DNA of 39,586 nt, from contig QEVJ01000047.1 in NCBI GenBank assembly GCA_003576845.1, positions 1 through 39,586 on the forward strand. The letters run 5' to 3'. This DNA comes from Planctomycetota bacterium. GTDB lineage: Bacteria; Planctomycetota; Planctomycetia; Pirellulales; PLA5. The translations under genes were made by a program, and so were the position numbers. This document shows positions 22,126 through 30,315 of this stretch, one piece after another. The stretch's first letter is position 1. Every line of letters starts with the position of its first letter. The notes beneath the pieces are model-generated. The model worked only from the letters and a program-made list of their open reading frames with translations. It ran no database searches and had not been told where the DNA came from.

Positions 22126-25100
22126 ATGAAACGGCGACCGTCGGCCCTCGTACCGCAGCTTCTCGCGACGGCGTTCGCGGCCGCATTCGCCGTTGCGGCG
22201 GCGGGAGCTTGGGAAAATTCCAGAGCAGCCGCAGAAGGCGACGACCGCACCGCCGCCGCGTCTGACCAGCCCACCGTCCCCACGCCAGAAGCCGCCGAGT
22301 TCTTCGAGAAGCAGGTTCGGCCGATTCTCGCCAACCGTTGCTACAAGTGCCACAGCGGCCAGCTCGACGAGCCGAAAGGTTCGCTGCGGGTCGATTCGCG
22401 GGCGGCCCTGCTCGCGGGCGGCGACACAGGCGCCGCGATCGTGCCCGGCAAGCCCGACGAAAGCATGCTCGTCGACGCGATCAACTATCGCGGCGACTAC
22501 GAGATGCCGCCGAAGTCGAAGTTGCCGGCCGAGGAGATTGAGGTGCTTACCCGGTGGGTGGCGATGGGCGCGCCGTGGCCTGGCGGAGACAAGCCGGTCG
22601 AAAACAGCGACGCCAAGAAGTTCGACCTCGCCGCGCGGAAGGCGGAGCATTGGGCATGGCAACCGGTCGCGGGGCAATCGCCGCCGGACGTCGCCAACGC
22701 CGCATGGACGCGCACGGCGATCGATCGGTTCTTGTTGCGGCGGCTCGAAGACGCCAGTCTCGCTCCCGCGGACGCGGCAGACAAGCCGACATTGCTGCGG
22801 CGCGTGTATTTCGACCTCGTCGGACTACCGCTGTCGCCCGAGGAAGTCGATGCGTTCGCCGCGGACGCTTCGCCCGACGCCTTCGAGCGCGTCGCCGATC
22901 GCTTGCTCGCCTCGCCGGCGTTCGGCGAACGTTGGGCGCGGCATTGGCTCGACCTCGTCCGCTACGCCGAGACCCGCGGGCACGAGTTCGACTTCGTTAT
23001 CCCTAACGCCTTCGAGTATCGCGACTACATCATCCGCGCCTTGAACGCCGACGTGCCCTATGACCATTTCGTCGCCGAGCACATCGCGGGCGATCTTGTT
23101 TCGCCGCCCCGCGTGCATCCCGTCACCGGCGGCAACGAGTCGATTCTGGGCACCGCGTTCTGGCACTTCGGTGAAGCGGTCCACTCGCCGGTCGACATCC
23201 GCAAGGACGAAACCGACCGGATCGACAACGCGATCGACGTGATGTCGAAGACGTTCTTGGCGATGACGGTTGGTTGTGCGCGGTGCCACGATCACAAGTT
23301 CGACGCGATTTCGACCCGCGACTATTACGCGCTCGCCGGCTATCTGCAAAGCGCCGAGTATCGACTCGCCGCGTTCGACACGATGGAGCACAACCACCGC
23401 ATGGCGGAGGAAATCTGGCGGCTCGACGACGAGTACCGTCCGCGGCTCGTGAAGGCGTTTGCCGACCGCGTTCGCTTCGGCGTCGAACGGACGGCCGACT
23501 ACTTGCTCGCCGCCCGCGAGGTGATTCTCGCCGGTCCCGGCGGCGAAAAGCGGCCCGCGGCCGAAGCCGTCGTGTTCGAGAACTTCGAGCGCGGCGACTA
23601 CACGAGCTGGACCGCGACCGGCAATGCGTTTGGCGAGCGCCCGCAAACGCTCAAGACGATCGCGCCGTACCAAGGCCGCATCAACGCCGTCGGCGAGTGG
23701 TTCGTCAATTCGCACAACGTCCGCCGCGGCGAGGATATCCGCCGCGGCGACGAGTACACCGGCACGCTCGCGTCGCGCGAGTTCGCCGTCGCCCACGACT
23801 ATGTGACGTTTTGGATCGGCGGCGGTGCGCACGCGGGCCGCACCTGCATGAATCTCCTCGTCGACGGCAAAGTCGTCCGCTCGACGACGGGCCGCAACAA
23901 CAACCAGATGAGCTTCGACCGCTGGGACGTCCGCGAGCTCAAAGGACGAACGGCGCGGATCGAAATCGTCGACGCGGAAACCGGCGGCTGGGGGAACATC
24001 GGCGTCGATGAGATCGTGTTTACCGATCGGCTCGACGGCCCGAACGCTGGCGCCGCCCGACCGACGCGGGCCGAAGTCGAGGCCGGCTATCGCGGCCGCA
24101 CGAGCGAAATCGCCGCGCGCCGCCGACTTTCGGCCGGCGTCTTGCTCGCCTGGGTCGTGGAACTGCTCGGCGAGCCGCCGACCGACGGCGATGCGTTATC
24201 GGCTTGGCGCGAGATCGCGCTCGATCCCGCGGCCGACGGCGCGAAGACGGCCGAGCGATTCGACGCCTGGCTGACGCGGCATCGCGTCGGCGCGGTGAGC
24301 GCGAGCGCGAGCGCGACGTCCGACGGCTCGTGCATCGTGTTCGACTACGCCACCGCTTTGCCGGAACACTGGTTGCCGGACGGTCCGCAGTTTGGCCCGC
24401 GCCCGGTTCGTCTGGGCGACGTCCGGCTCGCTAGCGACGCCAAGAATCCGCTCGCGAGCGTCGCGCGACTTGCCGCGGCCGAACGCGATCCGGCGTTCCA
24501 GGGCCAGAAACTCGTCCCCGGCGTCGAGAACGATCCGACGCGAATCGAATCGGCCGTCCGCGTCAATCGCTCGATCCGCACGCCGACCTTTGCCATCGAG
24601 TCGGGCCGCGTGTGGGCGCTCGTTCGCGGCGCGGGCAGCGGCTATGCCGTCGTCGATTCGCATCGGCTCAACAACGGACCGCTGCACGCTGCGTTGGTCC
24701 TGAATTGGGAAGCGGCGCCCGACGGCCGGCCGCAATGGATCGGCTGGGACCTTTCCGCTTACAAAGGACATCGCACGCATCTGGAACTGTCGGCCCGCGA
24801 GTCGGGCGACTTCGCCGTGATGCGGGTGGTCGATTCGTCTTCGCGGCCGGCCAATCCGCCACCGGCCGCGGAACTGGTCGCAGCACATTTCGCGGCCGGC
24901 TTTGCCTCGCCCGCGTCCGTTGAAGCATTGGCGAGAAGAACCCAGGCGGTAATCGCGGACGCGCTCGCGGCGCTCTTGGACGAGCGCGTCAGAGACGCCG
25001 AACGTGCCGAAAATCGCGCGGCCGTCGCCGATTGGCTCGTCCGTCGCGCCTTGCTGTTCGAGACCAAGGGCGACCACAACGCGGCGTTGATTTCGCTCGC

Positions 25101-26181
25101 CAAAGAGTTCGCCGATAAACGCTCGAAGCTCACCGCCAGCATCCGCCGCGAGTCGCGGGCTGCCCCGGCCATGTGGGAAGGCACGGCCGAGGATGAACAC
25201 CTGTTGATCCGCGGCAACTCGAACACGCCCGGTCCACTTGTGCGGCGGGCGTTCCTCGAAGCCATCGCCGGACCGGACCAGAAGCCGATCGAACGCGGCA
25301 GCGGGCGGCTGCAACTCGCGCGGCAAATCACCGACCGCGCCAATCCGCTGACGGCGCGGGTGATCGTCAACCGCCTCTGGCATCATTTGATGGGCCGCGG
25401 CATCGTGGCCTCGGTCGACAACTTCGGCGTGCTCGGCGAAAAGCCGACACATCCGGAGTTGCTCGATTACCTTGCCACGAGGATCGTCGACGACGGCTGG
25501 TCGCTCAAGACACAGATTCGCGGCATCGTCGGCACGAGCGCCTATCGCATGGCCAGCCGCGGCAATTTCGCAAGCGAGGCGGCCGACCCGACGAATCGTC
25601 TCTGGCATCGAGCCGAGCGCAAGCGGCTTTCCGGCGAAGCGATCCGCGACGCGATGCTCGTCGTGTCGGGCCGGTACGACGCTCGCATGTACGGCCGGAG
25701 CGTCAACGAGCATCTGACCGACTTCCTCGAAGGCCGCGGACGACCGGCAAGCGGCCCCCTCGACGGCGACGGTCGGCGAAGTGTGTATTTGAGCGTGCGG
25801 CGGAACTTCTTGTCGCCGATGATGCTCGCGTTCGACACGCCCGCGCCGGTTTCGACAGCTGGTCGGCGAAACGTGTCGAACGTACCGGCTCAGGCGCTGA
25901 TGTTGCTCAACGGGCCGTTCGTCGTCGAGGAAGCCCGCCGCTGGGCGAATCGCGAGCTGCGCGGCGCGACGGCCGCGCCGCAAGAGCGTATCGACCGGCT
26001 GTATCGCGAGGCGTTCGCCCGCCGCGCGACCGAGCAAGAAACCGCCGACGCCCTGGCGTTTCTCGAAGCCCAAGGCGAAGCCCTCGGAATCGCTGCGAAC
26101 GCACGGCCGAGCGACCCGCGCGTGTGGGCCGACTTGTGCCACGTGTTGTTCAACGTCAAAGAGTTCGTGTTCGTGAATTGA
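22126..26181 (+). CDS. PSCyt1/DUF1549/DUF1553 cytochrome-c-like protein
   Basis: A 1351-residue exported planctomycete-type protein. Seen: a signal peptide (residues ~1-37), a PSCyt1 heme domain with CYKCH at residues 72-76 and MPPKSKLP later supplying a possible Met ligand, a DUF1549 domain (about 165-440) with WTRTAIDRFLLRRLEDASLA, YFDLVGLPLSPEEVDAF and a second CARCH heme-like motif at 384-388 (VGCARCHDHKFDAIS), and a DUF1553/PSD1 domain (about 1055-1330) with NPLTARVIVNRLWHHLMG and LGEKPTHPELLDYLA. The ~600 residues between the two domains are unusually long and carry jelly-roll-like segments. Function of the family is not established; involvement in polysaccharide breakdown has been proposed. 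It is paired with the DUF1501 gene. Confidence 0.9.
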   Translation: MKRRPSALVPQLLATAFAAAFAVAAAGAWENSRAAAEGDDRTAAASDQPTVPTPEAAEFFEKQVRPILANRCYKCHSGQLDEPKGSLRVDSRAALLAGGDTGAAIVPGKPDESMLVDAINYRGDYEMPPKSKLPAEEIEVLTRWVAMGAPWPGGDKPVENSDAKKFDLAARKAEHWAWQPVAGQSPPDVANAAWTRTAIDRFLLRRLEDASLAPADAADKPTLLRRVYFDLVGLPLSPEEVDAFAADASPDAFERVADRLLASPAFGERWARHWLDLVRYAETRGHEFDFVIPNAFEYRDYIIRALNADVPYDHFVAEHIAGDLVSPPRVHPVTGGNESILGTAFWHFGEAVHSPVDIRKDETDRIDNAIDVMSKTFLAMTVGCARCHDHKFDAISTRDYYALAGYLQSAEYRLAAFDTMEHNHRMAEEIWRLDDEYRPRLVKAFADRVRFGVERTADYLLAAREVILAGPGGEKRPAAEAVVFENFERGDYTSWTATGNAFGERPQTLKTIAPYQGRINAVGEWFVNSHNVRRGEDIRRGDEYTGTLASREFAVAHDYVTFWIGGGAHAGRTCMNLLVDGKVVRSTTGRNNNQMSFDRWDVRELKGRTARIEIVDAETGGWGNIGVDEIVFTDRLDGPNAGAARPTRAEVEAGYRGRTSEIAARRRLSAGVLLAWVVELLGEPPTDGDALSAWREIALDPAADGAKTAERFDAWLTRHRVGAVSASASATSDGSCIVFDYATALPEHWLPDGPQFGPRPVRLGDVRLASDAKNPLASVARLAAAERDPAFQGQKLVPGVENDPTRIESAVRVNRSIRTPTFAIESGRVWALVRGAGSGYAVVDSHRLNNGPLHAALVLNWEAAPDGRPQWIGWDLSAYKGHRTHLELSARESGDFAVMRVVDSSSRPANPPPAAELVAAHFAAGFASPASVEALARRTQAVIADALAALLDERVRDAERAENRAAVADWLVRRALLFETKGDHNAALISLAKEFADKRSKLTASIRRESRAAPAMWEGTAEDEHLLIRGNSNTPGPLVRRAFLEAIAGPDQKPIERGSGRLQLARQITDRANPLTARVIVNRLWHHLMGRGIVASVDNFGVLGEKPTHPELLDYLATRIVDDGWSLKTQIRGIVGTSAYRMASRGNFASEAADPTNRLWHRAERKRLSGEAIRDAMLVVSGRYDARMYGRSVNEHLTDFLEGRGRPASGPLDGDGRRSVYLSVRRNFLSPMMLAFDTPAPVSTAGRRNVSNVPAQALMLLNGPFVVEEARRWANRELRGATAAPQERIDRLYREAFARRATEQETADALAFLEAQGEALGIAANARPSDPRVWADLCHVLFNVKEFVFVN

Positions 26182-26182
26182 A

Positions 26183-26268
26183 CGTAGGGTGGGTCGAGCG
26201 ATAGCGAGGCCCACCGTAGCGCGTCTCAAAAACGTGGTGGGCCTCGCTATCGCTCGACCCACCCTACG
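26183..26268. repeat. Perfect 33-bp inverted repeat between paired genes
   Basis: Left arm 26183-26215 (starts CGTAGGGTGGGTCGAGCG) and right arm 26236-26268 are exact reverse complements over 33 bases, with a 20-base loop. It begins two bases after the PSCyt stop and ends 19 bases before the DUF1501 start. Its chance translation gives VGRAIARPT, a widespread planctomycete repeat signature. Confidence 0.95.
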
Positions 26269-26287
26269 AATTGCTGAACTCTCATTC

Positions 26288-27742
26288 ATGCATTGCCACA
26301 ATTACATCGCCGCCCCCGTCACTCGCCGCGACATGCTCGCCCGCTGTGCCAGTGGCTTCGGCGCGGTTGCCCTTGCCGCGATGTTCACTGAGGAATCGCG
26401 CGCGGACGCCGAAGTCCGCCACGATCCGTTCGCGCCGAAGCCGCCGCATTTCGCCCCGCGGGCGAAGAACGTCATCTTCCTGTTCATGGACGGCGGGCCG
26501 TCGCAGGTCGACACGTTCGATCCCAAGCCGCGGCTCGATCGCGAGCACGGCAAGCCGTTCGGCGACACGATCGAGCCGACGCAGTTCAACGACAACGGTG
26601 CGACGCTCGGCTGCCCGTGGAAGTTCCGCCAATACGGCCAAAGCGGCATCCCGATAAGCGACTTATTTCCGCACGTCGCACAATGCGCCGACGATCTGGC
26701 CGTCGTGCGGTCGATGGTCTCGAACTTTTCCGAGCACACGACGGCAAATTACTTCCTGCACACCGGCTCGGGCTTGCAGGGCCGGCCGTCGATGGGCGCC
26801 TGGGCGACGTACGGCCTGGGCAGCGAATGCCGCGATTTGCCCGGCTTCATCGTCCTCAACGGCGGCACGATCCCGCCCGGCGGACTCGACAACTTCAATA
26901 GCGGCTTTCTGCCGGCCACATATCAAGGCTCGATCTTTCGTCCAACGGGAACGCCGGTGGCCAACATCCGCTCCGCCGATGCGAGCGAACGCTTGCAGCG
27001 GAACAAGCTCGCGCTGCTCGACAAACTCGATCGGCATGTCCTCGAACGCGCCGGGTCGTCCGACGCGCTCGAATCGGCGATCGCCAACTACGAAACGGCC
27101 TTTCGCATGCAAGCCGTCGTGCCGAAGCTCGTCGACTTGAGCGGCGAAACCGCGGCGACCAAGCGGATGTACGGTCTCGAAGCGGCGTTTCCGCACACGC
27201 GAACCTACGGCGCCGGGTGTTTGCTCGCGCGGCGGCTCGTCGAGCGGGGCGTGCGGTTCATCGAGCTCACTTGTCCTCCGGTCGGCGACGGCGCCGATCG
27301 CTGGGACCAGCACAGCAATCTCAAATCGGGCCACGAAGGGAACGCCCGGGCGGTCGATCAGCCGATCGCGGCGCTGCTTGCGGACCTCAAGCAGCGCGGG
27401 CTCCTCGATACGACGCTCGTGGTGTGGGCCGGCGAATTCGGCCGCACGCCATTCGCCCAAGGCAGCAACGGCCGCGACCACAATCCGTTCGGGTTCTCGG
27501 TCTGGCTAGCCGGCGGCGGGATCAAAGGCGGCACGATCTACGGCCGGACCGACGATTACGGCTACAAGGTCGTCGAAAACAAGGTCGAAATCCACGACCT
27601 GCACGCGACGATGCTGCACCTGTTGGGCCTCGACCACACGCGGACCACGTTCCGCTTCGGCGGCCGCGACATGCGGCTGACCGACGTGCACGGGCACGTC
27701 GTCGGCGATATCCTGCTGGAGCCGCCGAATGCGAAGTCTTAG
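26288..27742 (+). CDS. DUF1501 (sulfatase-like) exported protein
   Basis: A 484-residue protein of the DUF1501 family, which has the alkaline-phosphatase/sulfatase fold. Seen: a Tat signal (VTRRDMLARCASGFGAVALA, residues 12-31), FLFMDGGPSQVDTFDPKP near residue 62 with a metal-type Asp, VRSMVSNFSEHTTANYF, PSMGAWATYGLGSEC, then FIELTCPPVGDGADRWDQHS and VVWAGEFGRTPFAQGSNGRD HN (split here), and the C-terminal HDLHATMLHLLGLDHTRTTF. The usual catalytic Cys/Ser for formylglycine is not apparent, so sulfatase activity is not implied. The ATG at 26288 is preferred; the longer reading passes through the 33-bp repeat. In planctomycetes this gene nearly always accompanies a PSCyt/PSD1 gene, as here. Confidence 0.9.
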   Translation: MHCHNYIAAPVTRRDMLARCASGFGAVALAAMFTEESRADAEVRHDPFAPKPPHFAPRAKNVIFLFMDGGPSQVDTFDPKPRLDREHGKPFGDTIEPTQFNDNGATLGCPWKFRQYGQSGIPISDLFPHVAQCADDLAVVRSMVSNFSEHTTANYFLHTGSGLQGRPSMGAWATYGLGSECRDLPGFIVLNGGTIPPGGLDNFNSGFLPATYQGSIFRPTGTPVANIRSADASERLQRNKLALLDKLDRHVLERAGSSDALESAIANYETAFRMQAVVPKLVDLSGETAATKRMYGLEAAFPHTRTYGAGCLLARRLVERGVRFIELTCPPVGDGADRWDQHSNLKSGHEGNARAVDQPIAALLADLKQRGLLDTTLVVWAGEFGRTPFAQGSNGRDHNPFGFSVWLAGGGIKGGTIYGRTDDYGYKVVENKVEIHDLHATMLHLLGLDHTRTTFRFGGRDMRLTDVHGHVVGDILLEPPNAKS

Positions 27743-27765
27743 GTTTCAAGGCTCAAATAAGGCCT

Positions 27766-27933
27766 AAGCAGTAGTTTCTAGCACTTTTGGACTCGCAAAA
27801 CGCTTGAATTTGGGCGTTTTTCAATTCCCGCGAGGTTTTCGCACGACTTGCGTTACCGCCTCGAAATGCGAAAAGCTCACAAACCTCGGGATTATCGCCG
27901 TTTCGATCGTCAAAGTGCTAGAAACTACTGCAT
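27766..27933. mobile_element. MITE-like element with 20-bp perfect terminal repeats
   Basis: GCAGTAGTTTCTAGCACTTT (27768-27787) is exactly reverse-complementary to 27912-27931. The ~164-base interior has no gene but has nested palindromes (AGGTTTTCGCA facing TGCGAAAA, and CCCGCGAGG facing CCTCGGGA). TA flanks both ends (T-A then A on the left, A then T-A on the right), which would fit a TA target duplication as in IS630/Tc1-type elements. It carries no transposase, so it would be non-autonomous. Its right end lies 11 bases from the next insertion sequence. Confidence 0.7.
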
Positions 27934-27960
27934 AAGGCGTCATTAGAAATGTCCCCATAA

Positions 27961-27980
27961 TCACCTCCAACAGGAGGTGA
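27961..27980 (+). promoter_or_regulatory. Hairpin hiding the transposase ribosome site
   Basis: TCACCTCC and GGAGGTGA pair over 8 bp around the loop AACA. The right arm is the perfect Shine-Dalgarno AGGAGGTGA of the transposase gene, 4 bases before its ATG at 27985. Transcripts that enter from outside would fold this way and block translation, a control known from other insertion sequences (for example IS10 and IS200). Confidence 0.7.
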
Positions 27981-27984
27981 ATCT

Positions 27985-29145
27985 ATGGAGACGATTTCGA
28001 TGAGCGGGAAGGAACGGCGGCGGTTAGAGGTATTTTCTCGGGTGAAGGCTCGGGAGTTTTCGCTGGCCAGAGCGGCCGATCTGCTGGGGATCAGCGGTCG
28101 CCAGGCGAAGCGGATTTGGGCTCGGTATCGCGACGAAGGCGACGCCGGGTTGGTGCATCGGCTGCGGGGTCGGGCGTCGAATCGGCAACCGCAGCCCATT
28201 CGCAAGGAGCAGGCTTTGGAGTTGTATCGCGAGAAGTACGCGGGCTATGGTCCGACGCTGGCGGCGGAATGCATGGAACGCGACGACGGTCTTGCCGCGC
28301 CGACGAGCACGTTGCGCCGCTGGCTGACCTCGGCGGAACTGTGGAAGCAACAGCGTCGTCGCAAGCAGCATCGCCGGCGTCGTCCGCGGCGCGAGCATTA
28401 CGGCGAGCTCGTGCAGCTCGACGGTTCGCATCACGACTGGTTCGAGGGCCGCCGCGGTTTGGCCGTGCTGATGGTGATGATCGACGACGCGACGGGCCGC
28501 GTGTTCGCGCAGGCGAAGGGCCGCGTGGAGCGCGTCGATCGCACGTTGCAAGATCGCCTGGTGAAGGAGCTCACGCGATTGGGCATCTCGGATCTGGAGT
28601 CGGCGAATCGGCATCGCGTGGAGAGCTTCTTGCCGCGGTTCAACGCGCAGTTCGCGCGGGCTGCGGCGAAGCGGGCCGACGTGCATCGCCCTGTCGACGA
28701 TGAGCGCATGTTGCGCGTGCTTTCGATTCAAGAGGAGCGCGTGGTGATGCCGGACTGGACGTTGCGCTGGCACAACGGCTTCATGCAACTGCCGAGGGCA
28801 ACGACGGCGATCGTGCAGCCGGGCGATCGCGTCGTCGTGAGCGAGCAACTCGACGGGCGGCGGCGCGTGTTCGTCGGCGAAGTGGAGTTGCCGTGGTCGC
28901 CGTTTCGCGAGCAGTGCGCGACGCCGCCCAAAGAGCCGCGTGGCCCGACTGGATCGAGCCAAGGGCAGCGGCCCAAAGCGAATCACCCGTGGCGTGGCAA
29001 GCTGCTGGCGGCCCCACCCCCGCCCGCCGCCGCCGTGGCCGGTTCGCGTTGCTCCGCTCCGGCCGCTCTGTTCGCTACGCTCACTCCGCAGCCTGCGCTC
29101 CGCAACGCGAACCGGCCACGGCGGAATACCCAACACCCAAAGTAA
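27985..29145 (+). pseudogene. ISNCY-like transposase with internal deletion
   Basis: A 386-residue DDE transposase with a helix-turn-helix start (LARAADLLGISGRQAKRIWA), the HRLRGRASNR linker, the first acidic strand YGELVQLDGSHHDWFE, then VMIDDATGRVFA followed directly by QAKGRVERVDRTLQDRLVKE. In related transposases these last two motifs are separated by about 90-100 residues containing the second catalytic Asp (in a Y-x-D-R strand) and the HSPQAKGRVER region start. Here FA joins QAKG at about residue 176, in frame. The product therefore lacks a catalytic acid and is very likely inactive. The C-terminal ~60 residues are Pro/Arg/Ala-rich and may have been added by decay of the end. Strong Shine-Dalgarno upstream. 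Confidence 0.75.
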
Positions 29146-29410
29146 TGGGACATTTCTACTGGCGCAGAACTGGCGACATTTCTAGTGGTTGCTAACAGGC
29201 AAGGTTCGCGCGGGACGGGCGAAAGGAAGTTGGAGGGTGGTAGCGACGCTACGGGGCAGAGCGGGCGGATTTCGCTTTCCTTGGCGGATACGTGGCTGGG
29301 CGGGAGTGCTGGGGACTGGTATATCTGACGTTTCTGGGCGGATGCCTCGCAAGCGGATTCCGGTGGTCTGGCGCCTCTGCGGCGCGGCCGGATCGTTTGC
29401 GGGACGCCCA

Positions 29411-30250
29411 ATGAGGCTTGCGGCCATGCTCGATTCATCTTCGCGGTCGGGTTCAACGCGGTCGGGATTGTCGGGGCGGGCGACTTTGGAGGAGCCGCGG
29501 GATGCGTCGCCGCATGGCGTCGGAACGTCGACGGCCCCGCGACGCAAGCAACCTCGCGGCGGCACCCGCAAGGCGGTGAACCGGCTGGTCGAGGACGACC
29601 TGATTCGCCGCGTGAGCTTCGACGAGTATCGCGACAAGGTCCGCAATGTCTATGCGGGGCCGAAAGGCGCGCTGCTCGCGACGTGCAGTTTACTGTCGCT
29701 GCATTCGCCGATGGGCGAGCGGCTCTTCCGCAAGCGGAAGTTCTCTCTCGACGGCGCAAAGCGCATTCTCGACGTCGGCAGCGGCGCGGGGCAGATCGTC
29801 AAGCACCTGCTTAAGTACGCCCCCTGCGACGCGCGGATCGTTGGCATCGACTTGTCGCCCGAGATGTTGCGGCGGGCGCGGCAGCGGCTCCGCAGCGATC
29901 GCCCGGAGTTTTACTCTGCCGACCTCACGCATCTGCCGTTCGCCGACGCGACGTTCGACTGCGTCACGTGCGGGTACGTGCTCGAACACTTGCCCGATCC
30001 CCGGATGGGCTTCCGCGAGCTGTATCGCGTGATGACGCCGGGCGCGCGGATGCTGCTGCTCACGACCGAAGACAGCTTCGGCGGGGCCTGGACGAGCCGA
30101 CTGTTCTGTTGCCGGACGTACAACCGCGAAGAACTCCGCGGGATGACGCACGAATGCGGTCTGGTGTGGCATCGCGAACTGTGGTTCAGCTCCGTGCATC
30201 GGCTGCTGCGGGCGGGCGGGATTTGCGTGGAACTCGTGAAACCGGCGTAA
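29411..30250 (+). CDS. Class I SAM-dependent methyltransferase
   Basis: A 279-residue cytoplasmic methyltransferase (Methyltransf_11 type). Seen: a ~70-residue N-terminal low-complexity part (Ser/Arg/Gly-rich), a helical cap (NRLVEDDLIRRVSFDEYRDK), motif I for SAM binding at about residues 116-127 (RILDVGSGAGQIV), the acidic post-I residue in VGIDLSPEML, motif II/III FDCVTCGYVLEHLPDP, and ELYRVMTPGARMLLLTTED. The frame stays open upstream to 29189, but ATG codons at 29411 or 29426 are more plausible because the earlier part reads as shadow sequence next to an insertion sequence. The substrate cannot be told. It is convergent with the kinase gene. Confidence 0.8.
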   Translation: MRLAAMLDSSSRSGSTRSGLSGRATLEEPRDASPHGVGTSTAPRRKQPRGGTRKAVNRLVEDDLIRRVSFDEYRDKVRNVYAGPKGALLATCSLLSLHSPMGERLFRKRKFSLDGAKRILDVGSGAGQIVKHLLKYAPCDARIVGIDLSPEMLRRARQRLRSDRPEFYSADLTHLPFADATFDCVTCGYVLEHLPDPRMGFRELYRVMTPGARMLLLTTEDSFGGAWTSRLFCCRTYNREELRGMTHECGLVWHRELWFSSVHRLLRAGGICVELVKPA

Positions 30251-30315
30251 GTCATCGTCGCGGTCGGCGCTCGGTGCCGGTATCGACGCCGAATCGACTC
30301 GACGCGACTTCTTTA

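Larger units (their letters stand above)
27945..29183 (+). mobile_element. ISNCY-type insertion sequence with damaged transposase
   Basis: The left end AGAAATGTCCCCAT (27945-27958) matches the reverse complement of the right-end ATGGGACATTTCT (29145-29157). A second right-end copy of GACATTTCTAGTGG lies at 29175-29188. Either copy could be the real boundary. The enclosed gene encodes an ISNCY-like transposase. No target duplication was confirmed. Confidence 0.6.

Noticed and set aside
24196-26301. Minus-strand open reading of 701 codons opposite the PSCyt gene
   Set aside because: It is the antisense of a clearly conserved protein and extends through the 33-bp repeat; no domain found.
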